Assembly (NCBI RefSeq): GCF_014695775.1
Contig: NZ_JACJOX010000076.1
Span: 1-44,821 of the forward strand
Source: Leptolyngbya sp. FACHB-60
GTDB taxonomy: Bacteria; Cyanobacteriota; Cyanobacteriia; Phormidesmidales; Phormidesmidaceae
Reading direction: 5' to 3'
DNA: 44,821 nucleotides
Positions 17,108-26,294 of this stretch are shown here, piece after piece (positions within the stretch are counted from its first letter, which is position 1; every line of letters begins with the position of its first letter). The notes under the pieces are model-generated. The model was given only the letters and a program-made list of their open reading frames with translations. It was not told the DNA's origin and did no database searches. Both the position numbers and the translations under genes were made by a program.

Positions 17108-17485
17108 ATGTCCAGTCGCGGATTAAATCTGTTCACTCTGTCCGGCAATGTTGCCGCCGACCCTCAGGTGCGTAATGTTGAGCGCAAAACCGGCGGCTGT
17201 GCCCAGGTAGCCGAAATGACTATCTACGTCGAGCGCATTCCCAGCCGCAAAGACAACGACAGCTTTACCGTTGATATCAGCGTGTGGGAAGGCTCCCCCG
17301 CCTGGCGCAAGCTCACCCACGTTAAAAAAGGCTCATTGATTATCGCTAGCGGGGCGATCGATGCCTCCCCCTACGTCAGCAAAACTGACTCCCAGGCGCG
17401 GGCCGGGCTCCAGCTCAAAGCCACCGACATCTTTCTGGATTCTTCCCCCAAAGTTGAAGAGCCTAAGCCAGAGAGCGAGTTTTAA
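17108..17485 (+). CDS. single-stranded DNA-binding protein-like (OB fold)
   Basis: About 125 residues from the ATG at 17108; a GGAG nine bases upstream favours it over a GTG at 17093. One OB-fold domain: 'LNLFTLSGNVAADPQVRNVE', 'CAQVAEMTIYVERI', 'FTVDISVWEGSPAWRKLTHVKKGSLIIASGAIDASPYV', 'LQLKATDIFLDSSP'. The family SSB pattern is clear (GNVxxDPxxR, VWxxxAxxxxxxxxKGxxIxVxGxL). The tail is short and acidic (EEPKPESEF) and ends in EF rather than the canonical DIPF, so it may not recruit the usual SSB partners. It is likely a second SSB beside the housekeeping one. Confidence 0.82.
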   Translation: MSSRGLNLFTLSGNVAADPQVRNVERKTGGCAQVAEMTIYVERIPSRKDNDSFTVDISVWEGSPAWRKLTHVKKGSLIIASGAIDASPYVSKTDSQARAGLQLKATDIFLDSSPKVEEPKPESEF

Positions 17486-17518
17486 CCATTGAGCTATTCT
17501 GCTACTCCTTGGCCTAAC

Positions 17519-17627
17519 GGCAACCCTCACGTCACAGGTTGCCTTCGCCAACGACCCTAGCAGAACCAAGATCCACGGAGAGAGCGCCGTGGGTTGAGAG
17601 CGAGGATGCGGTTAGCCGCATCCTTTT
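17519..17627 (+). ncRNA. possible small RNA or structured 3' UTR: three hairpins ending in a terminator
   Basis: Three successive stem-loops follow the SSB-like gene. GGCAACC (17519-17525) pairs with GGTTGCC (17537-17543). CCACGG (17573-17578) pairs with CCGTGG (17587-17592). GGATGCGG (17604-17611) pairs with CCGCATCC (17616-17623), followed by TTTT. The order of two hairpins plus a perfect terminator resembles a bacterial sRNA, but it could simply be the SSB mRNA tail. I recognise no known RNA family. Confidence 0.35.
17604..17627 (+). terminator. Rho-independent terminator
   Basis: A perfect 8-bp stem GGATGCGG/CCGCATCC with loop TTAG is followed by TTTT. It ends the SSB-like transcript, or a separate RNA, and lies about 80 bases before the convergent DUF1823 gene. 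Confidence 0.8.
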
Positions 17628-17706
17628 CTAATTTTGAGCCGCTGGCAGCTTACCTGGAGATGCCACCCGTTGGTGTGGCCCGTCCAAAAAACGAACGACT
17701 TCGCTC

Positions 17707-18066
17707 TCAGCCACCACCCGTTTGCTGCTTGCGGTGGCTCAGCAGCCAGCTCACCATCGTTGCCCGCCGCGTCAACCGAGGAATTAGCTGATCGACCGTG
17801 TAGCCCTTAAACCCCAATTCTTCCTTTAGCAGCTGCTTGTCCTCCGGAGGAATCGACCGGGTCAGTTGCACCGTCGCCGGGCGACTCTCGATAAAGTTTG
17901 GCGGCTCTGGGTATTTTTCTGCCCAAACTGGCTCCACCGCCGAGCTATCCCAACCAGCGGAAATTTCTCGGTAGCCCAAGCCATACCACACCAGACGGGT
18001 CACGGTGTCGTCATCTAGCTCGTCGTTGAGAATGGCCCACAAAATATCGTCGGTCAATGGAGGCAT
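17707..18066 (-). CDS. DUF1823 family protein
   Basis: A 119-residue soluble protein. 'LTDDILWAILNDELDDDTVTRLVW', then 'YPEPPNFIESRPATVQLTRSIPPEDKQLLKEELGFKGY', then 'TRRATMVSWLLS' match, from memory, the DUF1823 family of cyanobacteria and plastid-bearing plants. No function is known. It starts at ATG 18066 and stands alone on the minus strand, facing the SSB-like gene. The last ten residues (HRKQQTGGG) are a disordered tail. Confidence 0.85.
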   Translation of the reverse strand: MPPLTDDILWAILNDELDDDTVTRLVWYGLGYREISAGWDSSAVEPVWAEKYPEPPNFIESRPATVQLTRSIPPEDKQLLKEELGFKGYTVDQLIPRLTRRATMVSWLLSHRKQQTGGG

Positions 18067-18318
18067 AGAAAGTTATCCACCTGGCTAACTGCCACTAGGG
18101 TTGAGCAAACCCATACCCAGTTTAAACATCGGCCCAGCAAGCCTGAATGACCTACTGCGCTTGGGGCAGCGGTGTCTACGCCAATGATGCGATTCCGCTT
18201 TGGCCCATCCACTTCTTTCTCCCGTCACATCCCGGCCCCAAAACACACTTAATGATCACAACCATTAGTTAGTAACTGTGCTAGCGATCGCCATGCCTTT
18301 AGCCTAGAGGACCTTACC

Positions 18319-18552
18319 ATGCAACGCCCCCGTCGCCCTCATCACGTGCTCAGCCTCACCTTCAGCCTGATCAAATACTTCTTGTTTGGGCTAGCGGGCT
18401 GCACCATTGCTTACGTCATCGCCCTAGTGCTCGACCTATCCCTAGTAGCTGCGGCAATCGTGTTCTTTTTAGAACAGGTGTTGGCGCGATCGCTCGTGCT
18501 GTTGGGTTGTCTGTGGGCGATCGCGGTTATCCACGAGTCGGCCCGCTCCTAG
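18319..18552 (+). CDS. small membrane protein, function unknown
   Basis: A 77-residue protein with a basic N-terminus (MQRPRRPHH). Two long hydrophobic segments at about residues 16-45 and 45-71 make a likely helical hairpin. AGAGGA lies about seven bases before the ATG. It resembles no family I can name. It ends 71 bases before the alpha/beta hydrolase start (18624) and may be cotranscribed with it. Confidence 0.68.
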   Translation: MQRPRRPHHVLSLTFSLIKYFLFGLAGCTIAYVIALVLDLSLVAAAIVFFLEQVLARSLVLLGCLWAIAVIHESARS

Positions 18553-18623
18553 TTCTAGCTGAACCCTACCCTTTTCGCTATTGTAAAGGAGTATTAAGCA
18601 GGCCGATACCGAGAGATACCGCT

Positions 18624-19535
18624 GTGACCACTGCCCTGGCTATTCCCGACGTTAAAACCTGGCAATGGCAGGGGTTTTCCATTCGCTACCAGCGCATTGG
18701 TGAAGCGGGGGTCCCAGTGTTGTGCATCCACGGATTTGGGGCATCGAGCGATCACTGGCGGAAGAATCTGCCCGCCTATGGCGAGAGTTTTCAGGCCTAT
18801 GCGATCGATCTAATTGGTTTTGGCTTCTCTGACAAACCTACTCCCAATCAACCGCTGGCCTACACCTTCGAGACCTGGGGCCAGCAAATTCTAGACTTTT
18901 GCCGCGAGGTGATTGGTCAACCCGCTTACCTGGTAGCGAATTCCATCGGCTGCATCGTGGCGCTCCAGGCCGCTGTAGATGGGTCTGAGTGGGTCAAGGG
19001 CGTGGTAATGCTCAACTGCTCTATCCGCCTGCTGCACGAGCGGCGGCGGGCCGAAATTCCCTGGCACCAGCGCCTTAGCACTCCCGTGGTGCAGCAGCTG
19101 CTGGGCTATTCCCAGGTCGGTCGCTTCTTTTTCTCCCGCATTGCCCAGCGCAAAGTCATTCGCAATTTGCTGGGTCAGGCCTACCATCGCTCCGAAGCTA
19201 TCACCGACGAGCTGGTTGAGGCCATTCTGGGCCCCGCTCTCACTGAGGGGGCTGCCGATGTGTTTCTGGCCTTTGTGCGCTATTCCCAAGGTCCGTTGCC
19301 CGAAGATCTGCTGCCCCAGGTCCAGTGCCCTGTGTGGATTATCTGGGGCCAAGACGACCCCTGGGAGCCGGTGGCCATGGGTCGCAGCCTGGCGAACTAT
19401 CCGGCAGTTCGGGCAATGGAAGAACTCTCGGGCGTGGGCCATTGCCCCCAAGACGAAGCTCCCGAGCTGGTCAATCCACTGGTGCTAGGCTGGTTGAGCC
19501 AGTCTGAATTGCCCGCTGAGAGAGAAAATCCCTAA
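18624..19535 (+). CDS. alpha/beta-fold hydrolase
   Basis: About 303 residues from GTG 18624, supported by GAGAG eight bases upstream. The frame stays open back to 18507, but that part overlaps the preceding gene. Catalytic triad candidates are the nucleophile serine in VANSIGC (a variant of G-x-S-x-G), Asp in 'IWGQDDPWEP', and His in 'GVGHCPQDEAPELVNPLVLGWL'. The oxyanion-hole region is 'LCIHGFGASSDHWR'. The 'HGFGASSDHWRKNLP' opening resembles haloalkane-dehalogenase and pheophytinase-like hydrolases of phototrophs; the substrate is not known. Confidence 0.87.
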   Translation: MTTALAIPDVKTWQWQGFSIRYQRIGEAGVPVLCIHGFGASSDHWRKNLPAYGESFQAYAIDLIGFGFSDKPTPNQPLAYTFETWGQQILDFCREVIGQPAYLVANSIGCIVALQAAVDGSEWVKGVVMLNCSIRLLHERRRAEIPWHQRLSTPVVQQLLGYSQVGRFFFSRIAQRKVIRNLLGQAYHRSEAITDELVEAILGPALTEGAADVFLAFVRYSQGPLPEDLLPQVQCPVWIIWGQDDPWEPVAMGRSLANYPAVRAMEELSGVGHCPQDEAPELVNPLVLGWLSQSELPAERENP

Positions 19536-19797
19536 GTACTCTGCCCAGGTAGGCGAGAAACATTTCCCCCCCGGCCAACCCAGATTGGCGCGATCGCACC
19601 GTTACTAATCTTGAAATAGTCCTGAATCTGGGGCCAATTCTGGTGCTCAGCGTTGTCTCATTTCTAAAGTGTCTCTAAAGGTTGGCCATCGATCGCAGTC
19701 TGCCTTCTTACCATGGAGACAGCCTGTAGACATAACACTAGGGGATTGTCGCCCTCGCTAGACACCACAGCCCTATCCCACAGAAAGGAATCCTACG

Positions 19798-20853
19798 ATG
19801 GCCGACTACCAACCCGCCGACTCCGCCTTTGCCCTCGATCGCGACTGCACTACCCTCTCTCGCCACGTGCTGGAGCAGCTCCATAGCTTTGGCCCCGAGG
19901 CCCAAGACCTCAGCGCTCTGATGAACCGCATTGCCCTAGCCGGGAAGATTATCGCCCGACACCTGAGCCGCGCTGGGTTGATGGAGTCGGCCCTGGGCTT
20001 TACCGGCGATACCAACGTTCAGGGCGAGGCCGTCAAAAAGATGGATATCTACGCTAACGACGTGTTTATCTCGGTCTTCAAGCAGAGCGGCCTAGTCTGC
20101 CGCCTGGCTTCCGAAGAGATGGACAAGCCCTACTACATTCCCGAAAACTGCCCGATTGGGCGCTATACCCTGCTTTACGACCCGATCGACGGGTCATCCA
20201 ACGTCGATATCAACCTTAACGTCGGCTCTATTTTTTCCATTCGCCGTCAGCAGGGCGACGACCTCGACCAAACCGGAGCCGATCTGCTGCAAGACGGCCA
20301 CCAGCAGCTGGCAGCGGGCTACATTCTCTACGGCCCCAGCACGGTGCTGGTGTACTCCATTGGGCGTGGGGTGCATGCCTTTGTGCTCGACCCCAGCCTA
20401 GGCGAGTTTATTCTGGCCACCGAAAACATTCAGGTGCCGGCCCATGGCCCCACCTACAGCGTCAACGAAGGCAACTTTTGGCAGTGGGAAGACGCCATTC
20501 GCGACTTTACCCGCTACGTGCATCGCCACGACGGCTACTCGGCTCGCTATACCGGGGCGCTGGTGGCCGACTTCCACCGCATTTTGACCCAGGGCGGGGT
20601 GTTTCTCTATCCCGGCACCACCAAAAAGCCTGAGGGCAAGCTGCGGCTACTCTACGAGACGGCTCCCCTGGCCTTTTTGATTGAGCAGGCCGGTGGTCGG
20701 GCCAGCACCGGCACAGAAGACATCATGGGGGTGGTGCCGGGCCAAATTCACCAGCGCACGCCCTTCGTGGTGGGCAGCCGCGACGATGTGGCTTTGGTGG
20801 AGTCGTTTATTCAAGACCACAGCCGCCGCCAGAGCACCCTACTGGCCAACTAG
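19798..20853 (+). CDS. fbp: class I fructose-1,6-bisphosphatase
   Basis: Hydrolyses fructose-1,6-bisphosphate in gluconeogenesis and may help in the Calvin cycle. The 351 residues carry 'LAGKIIARHLSRAG', 'TGDTNVQGEAVKKMD', the metal/phosphate site 'LLYDPIDGSSNVDINLNVGSIFSI', and 'PGTTKKPEGKLRLLYETAPLAFLIEQAGG' with the substrate-binding residues. A ribosome site AAAGGAA lies about six bases before the ATG. It is followed by a strong terminator and then zwf-opcA, in the conserved cyanobacterial order; the usual tal gene is absent from this gap. Confidence 0.95.
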   Translation: MADYQPADSAFALDRDCTTLSRHVLEQLHSFGPEAQDLSALMNRIALAGKIIARHLSRAGLMESALGFTGDTNVQGEAVKKMDIYANDVFISVFKQSGLVCRLASEEMDKPYYIPENCPIGRYTLLYDPIDGSSNVDINLNVGSIFSIRRQQGDDLDQTGADLLQDGHQQLAAGYILYGPSTVLVYSIGRGVHAFVLDPSLGEFILATENIQVPAHGPTYSVNEGNFWQWEDAIRDFTRYVHRHDGYSARYTGALVADFHRILTQGGVFLYPGTTKKPEGKLRLLYETAPLAFLIEQAGGRASTGTEDIMGVVPGQIHQRTPFVVGSRDDVALVESFIQDHSRRQSTLLAN

Positions 20854-20859
20854 CCCTAG

Positions 20860-20908
20860 GGAAGGGGCGGGTTGTTAGCTTATCTGAGGCGATCGCCCCT
20901 TTCCTTTA
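20860..20908 (+). terminator. terminator-like hairpin after fbp
   Basis: GGAAGGGGCG (20860-20869) pairs with CGCCCCTTTCC (20894-20904), followed by TTTAAA. It begins a few bases past the fbp stop and suggests that zwf has its own promoter. Confidence 0.6.
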
Positions 20909-20943
20909 AACCCCACTTAAACTGATTGGGTAAAGCTAAACCG

Positions 20944-20957
20944 GTAGCCTGTGCTAC
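20944..20957 (+). promoter_or_regulatory. NtcA-type site (GTA-N8-TAC) upstream of zwf
   Basis: GTAGCCTGTGCTAC is a perfect match to GTA-N8-TAC, the binding consensus of the nitrogen/2-oxoglutarate regulator NtcA. A possible -10 box TTTAAT (20982-20987) lies 24 bases downstream, close to the 22-23 base spacing usual for NtcA-activated promoters. The site is 200 bases before the zwf start in an otherwise gene-free stretch (20854-21156). One perfect site by chance is possible; function is inferred. Confidence 0.5.
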
Positions 20958-21156
20958 GGCCTAAACCACAGATTAGCTTTATTTAATACCTTTGCTAAGG
21001 GGTTAATTAAGACCGTCTATAGTCTGCCTAGTTTTGTAAAATCTGCTGTCAATATAGATTTCGATTTCTGTTATTTGTAGGTGGCTGCCGCGATCGCCAA
21101 ATCAGCCAATATCAACCTTGTCAGTGCGTCGTTACTAACGTTTACTCCCCACGCTT

Positions 21157-22686
<1,530 letters not shown>

Positions 22687-22688
22687 AA

Positions 22689-22780
22689 AAGTTTTGAGTT
22701 TTGTTCGCGAAGCGTCTCCGATGGAGAAATGCTTAGTTTTAATTTGCAGCCCCAATTCCTAAACTCAAAACTCAAAACTT
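22689..22780. repeat. inverted repeat between zwf and opcA
   Basis: AAGTTTTGAGTTTTG (22689-22703) and CAAAACTCAAAACTT (22766-22780) are a perfect 15-base inverted repeat; a further AACTCAAAACTT follows directly. The spacer includes TTCGCGAAGCGTCTCC, close to a word common in cyanobacterial dispersed repeats. The unit starts three bases after the zwf stop. No gene is seen within it. Confidence 0.7.
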
Positions 22781-22823
22781 AGAACTCAAAACTTCCAAAT
22801 TCCCTTTTACCCCCAACATTCCT

Positions 22824-24158
22824 ATGACTACGACTCCCATCGTTGCCCTCCAAAAGCCCAAGGATATTTCCCTGGATGAGATCGAGTCAGAGCTACACAA
22901 TATTTGGTACCAGCAAGACTCAGGCATGACCGCTCCCATGGCGACTCGGGCCACCACCTTCACCATGGTGATCTACGAGCCCGAGGAGGTACAGCAAATT
23001 TTGGCGGCCCTGGGCTACTACACCGGCTTCATTGACAGCAGCCATGGCAGCCAGACCCGCGAGGCCATTCGCCAGGCCCAGATGGCCTACGATCTGCGGG
23101 TGACGGGCCGGGTTGATCCCCCCACCCTGGCGCGATTGCGTCAGGAGTACGCCCAGCTTTCTGATGTTCAAAAACAGTACCCCAACCTCGACCAGCGGGG
23201 GTTTAGCCTGAGCGAGTCGATTTCGGCCCACAACCCCTGCCGCATCATCAGCCTTTGCCCCACCTTTGGGGAAGATACAGGAGTAACTGCCCAGGTTTCG
23301 GTCTACTGCCCGGTGCAGAAGAAAGGCTCAGGCAACCTAGTGTGCTGCGAGTACATCAACCTGCGGGGTACCAAAGCCGCCCTGGGGCGAGTCAGCGACC
23401 TGATTGCCTCGTTGATTTTGCCGGAACTGCCCAAGTTTGTGTGGTGGAAGGCTACCCCCAGCCCCGAACAGCTGATCTTTCAAAACCTGGCCAAGTCGAG
23501 CAACTGCATCATTGTTGACTCAAGCTACTTCAGCGATGCCGAGGCCGAGCTGCAAAAGATGCAGGAGCTGATCGAAGCGGGTACCTACATCGCTGACCTC
23601 AACTGGCACCGCTTGGCCCCCTGGCAGGAGCTGACCGCCGCCGCCTTTGACCCCCCGGAGCGGCGCGAGTCGCTGGTGGATGTAGACCGTATCAGCATTG
23701 ACTATGAGCAGGGCAACGCGGCTCAGGCGCTGCTGTACTTGGGCTGGTTTGCCAGCCGCCTGGGCTGGCAGCCAATCGATTACATCGAGGAAGGCGGCAT
23801 CTACAACATCAAAAAGATCTATTTCAAAGGCACTAACGGTCTAGACATTGAGGCCGAGCTGGCGAGCATTCCGGTAGCGGACTCGGGGGAAGTGGTGGGC
23901 GACTTGACCGGGCTACGGCTGGCCTCTACTGACAAAAACGCCAACTGCTGCACCATTCTGTGTTCTGAGACCACTGGCTGCATGCGCATGGAAGCCGGGG
24001 GCGGTGCCCAGGCCTGTCAGGTAGAGCAGGTCACGGCTCTCTCTGACCAGAAGGCCGACTTTATGCTGGGTCAGCAGCTCCAGCGCTGGGGCGAGGATGT
24101 GCTGTATGAAGAGAGCCTGGCTATGGTGGCGAAGATCATGACCCTGCTAGCTAGATAG
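22824..24158 (+). CDS. opcA: glucose-6-phosphate dehydrogenase assembly/activator protein OpcA
   Basis: Allosteric partner needed for full activity of the cyanobacterial Zwf. The 444-residue protein starts at an ATG and has an N-terminal linker. A peptidoglycan-binding-like helical module spans about residues 50-110 ('VQQILAALGYYTGFIDSSHGSQTREAIRQAQ'). The main OpcA domain follows, with 'LPELPKFVWWKATPSPEQLIFQNLAKSSNCIIVDSS' and 'LNWHRLAPWQELTAAAFDPPERRE'. Cysteines near the end (NCCTILCSETTGCMRM, AQACQVEQ) are plausible thioredoxin-sensitive sites; redox control is known for the family, while the residues here are only candidates. Confidence 0.95.
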   Translation: MTTTPIVALQKPKDISLDEIESELHNIWYQQDSGMTAPMATRATTFTMVIYEPEEVQQILAALGYYTGFIDSSHGSQTREAIRQAQMAYDLRVTGRVDPPTLARLRQEYAQLSDVQKQYPNLDQRGFSLSESISAHNPCRIISLCPTFGEDTGVTAQVSVYCPVQKKGSGNLVCCEYINLRGTKAALGRVSDLIASLILPELPKFVWWKATPSPEQLIFQNLAKSSNCIIVDSSYFSDAEAELQKMQELIEAGTYIADLNWHRLAPWQELTAAAFDPPERRESLVDVDRISIDYEQGNAAQALLYLGWFASRLGWQPIDYIEEGGIYNIKKIYFKGTNGLDIEAELASIPVADSGEVVGDLTGLRLASTDKNANCCTILCSETTGCMRMEAGGGAQACQVEQVTALSDQKADFMLGQQLQRWGEDVLYEESLAMVAKIMTLLAR

Positions 24159-24254
24159 AGGCTGGCAGAGTTGAAGGCTTGCGGCCCAGACGATCGCGAC
24201 AAGGGGGGCTAAATCCTTTACAGTGACATCCATTGTGTTGGGATTGGGTTGTTG

Positions 24255-24932
24255 ATGTCGCTGCCCCTTGTCGCTACAGAAATGCTGACTGTAGGCTTGA
24301 TTCAGCTGCGGCTGCTGCCCCAGCGAGCGGTTTTTGTGGAGTCGCTAAAGCTGCTGCTGGTGTCGGATGTCCATCTGGGTAAGGCCGAGATCTTTCAGCA
24401 CCATGGGTTGCCGGTGTCTAGCCAGGTCAACCAGGGCACGCTCCGACGGCTGGAGGAATTGTGCACCCAATATCAGCCGGAGGCGCTGTGGATTTTGGGC
24501 GACTTGTTCCATGGGCGCGAGGGCCTGGCGGATGAGGTAATCGACGCCTGGCTGAGGTTCTTGCACCGGACTCAGGTGAGCGCTCACCTAATTTTGGGGA
24601 ATCACGATCGCCGCCTGCAAGACACGCTGACCCAGCTCTCCGTTGAATGCTTTGTGGAGGCGGTAGAGGTCGGCGACGTCCTTTTTAGCCATGAGCCCGA
24701 TGTCGACCCCACCCGGCTGAATATCTGCGGCCACATTCACCCCTGTTTTCGCCTGAGCATGGGGTGCGATCGCCTGCGTCTGCCCTGCTTTCACTGGCAG
24801 CCCCGGCAAAACCGGCTCACCCTGCCCTCCTTTGGGGAGTTTACCGGTGGCTATGACATTGCACTGGCGGCGGGAGAGACGGCCTACGTAGCGGCGGAAG
24901 GGGCCGTGGTGGGGTTCGGCAAAAGTCTCTAA
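24255..24932 (+). CDS. PdeM-like metallophosphoesterase
   Basis: About 225 residues from the ATG at 24255; two TTG codons precede it in frame. Calcineurin-like phosphoesterase motifs in order: 'LLLVSDVHLGKAEIFQHHGLP', 'LWILGDLFHGR', 'LILGNHDRRL', 'LFSHEP', 'NICGHIHPCFRL', which provide the two-metal Asp/His/Asn ligands. The pattern matches the PdeM group, elsewhere linked to bacterial LigD-type DNA ligase or helicase operons (DNA damage response endonuclease). No ligase, helicase or exonuclease neighbour is seen, so a DNA repair role is inference. Confidence 0.85.
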   Translation: MSLPLVATEMLTVGLIQLRLLPQRAVFVESLKLLLVSDVHLGKAEIFQHHGLPVSSQVNQGTLRRLEELCTQYQPEALWILGDLFHGREGLADEVIDAWLRFLHRTQVSAHLILGNHDRRLQDTLTQLSVECFVEAVEVGDVLFSHEPDVDPTRLNICGHIHPCFRLSMGCDRLRLPCFHWQPRQNRLTLPSFGEFTGGYDIALAAGETAYVAAEGAVVGFGKSL

Positions 24933-25021
24933 TGTGACAATCCAAAATCTCACCCTCACAACTCAAAGCCCTATGGGCCAAACGCTATGCTAGATCTCTG
25001 GGTCTCCTGAAGGGCATAGCT

Positions 25022-25822
25022 ATGACGAAGTCCAAGGTATGGATGGCAGTGGCGCTCTGTAGTGTTGTCGTCGCGCTGACGGCGGTCACCTGCGGACAGC
25101 GCAACGACAACACCACCGTAGGGGTGCCCTCTATCCCAGCGGAACAGACCGAGGAACAGCCAGTGGTGGTAGCCCCCACTCAGCCAGCCCCAGGGACAAG
25201 CCCAGGCACAGGAACAACTCCAACTCCAAGCCCGCCAGAACCTGGGGTCGGGGGCACGGGGCAAGCGGTCAACCCACCCCAGGCGGCGCAGCTCATTGCC
25301 AGTCAGCCTGGGTCTCAGATTAATTTGCGATCGCAGCCCACCTCATCCTCCGACTCCAAAGGCTACGGCCTAGTGGGTGACCCGGTGATGCTGCTGCGAT
25401 CGACCAAGGCCAGCGACGGCACCTGGTACTTTGTCAAATTTGATCAGTCTGGGGCCGAAGGCTGGATTCGCGGCGACTTTATCAATACCGAAGGGCGGGC
25501 CACTTCTCTATCGCAGCGGGCCGACGACAGCAACACCTGTGAGGGCGTGATGGAAGGCATGGCCGTCACCGCCTTCTACGACGCCAATGGTTTTCACCTG
25601 GTGCGCTTCGTCAATTTAGAAACTAAAAACACCTTCGACGCCACTCTCAGCCGCCAGGGCAGCAGCAACGACGGACAGCCCCTGTATCAGGGCAGCGCCA
25701 GCCCACCTGCCGGCGGCAACTACCCGGTGGCGCTCACCGATCTCTCGGGGGGCAACCCCCGCAGTGGGTCGCAGGTGAGCTTGGACTATACGGGGATCGA
25801 GGGGAGTGCGACCTGTGATTAG
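25022..25822 (+). CDS. SH3-domain lipoprotein, function unknown
   Basis: A 266-residue secreted lipoprotein. It has a signal peptide with lipobox LTAVTC (cysteine about residue 24). A Pro/Thr/Gly-rich disordered linker (about 40-85) follows. A bacterial SH3-type domain is at about 95-150 ('GSQINLRSQPTSSSDSKGYGLVGDPVMLLRS...WYFVKFDQSGAEGWIRGDFI'). A C-terminal domain of about 95 residues contains two cysteines (NTCEG and SATCD) that could form a disulfide. SH3 domains of this type often bind cell wall. I recognise no function. It is monocistronic, after the PdeM-like gene. Confidence 0.8.
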   Translation: MTKSKVWMAVALCSVVVALTAVTCGQRNDNTTVGVPSIPAEQTEEQPVVVAPTQPAPGTSPGTGTTPTPSPPEPGVGGTGQAVNPPQAAQLIASQPGSQINLRSQPTSSSDSKGYGLVGDPVMLLRSTKASDGTWYFVKFDQSGAEGWIRGDFINTEGRATSLSQRADDSNTCEGVMEGMAVTAFYDANGFHLVRFVNLETKNTFDATLSRQGSSNDGQPLYQGSASPPAGGNYPVALTDLSGGNPRSGSQVSLDYTGIEGSATCD

Positions 25823-25905
25823 GCGTGTTTGATTAGGCCACTCATTTCAGGGCGAGATGCGCTGATAAGATTGGAGCGTTAAGCTGCCACCTAAGGAGCC
25901 CTCCC

Positions 25906-26139
25906 ATGGCCTCAGAAGAACTCAGTGCTGAAGAACAACAGGAGCTAGATACTTTGAGGCAGATCATCGAGCAGGCGATCGCCGACGGGGTGCTCACCCA
26001 GGCCGAGCGCGATGCCATTACTGCTACGATGCGGGCCGATGGTAAAGTCACCTTTGAGGAATTGGAGCTGGTGCGGCGGGTCGTCAACGACAAGGTCGCC
26101 GCTGGAGAGCTAAAACTCGAAAATTCTTCCGGAATGTGA
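25906..26139 (+). CDS. small acidic helical protein, function unknown
   Basis: A 77-residue soluble protein beginning MASEELSAEEQQELDTLRQ. It is rich in Glu, Asp and Ala and predicted to be almost wholly helical. The two central repeats 'IADGVLTQAERDAIT' and 'RADGKVTFEELELV' have a helix-loop-helix look that recalls TerB or EF-hand-like modules, but no full calcium loop is present. A strong ribosome site, AAGGAG, lies eight bases before the ATG. No partner is evident. Confidence 0.75.
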   Translation: MASEELSAEEQQELDTLRQIIEQAIADGVLTQAERDAITATMRADGKVTFEELELVRRVVNDKVAAGELKLENSSGM

Positions 26140-26294
26140 TCGAGTCCTGACGAATTTTACAGCCGTAGGTGCCGTCTGTCTCCAGCGTTCATTCCCTTGG
26201 GGCACTGCGGCGCTGGTGCTGATCGATCAGCGCGATAGATCGCGGCGATCGCCCCCAATTAATCTCCCGACTGTTGCCCTTACCCCCACGTTGA

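Noticed and set aside
18891..19451. Minus-strand 186-residue frame
   Set aside because: It is antisense to the alpha/beta hydrolase and shows no protein-like pattern.
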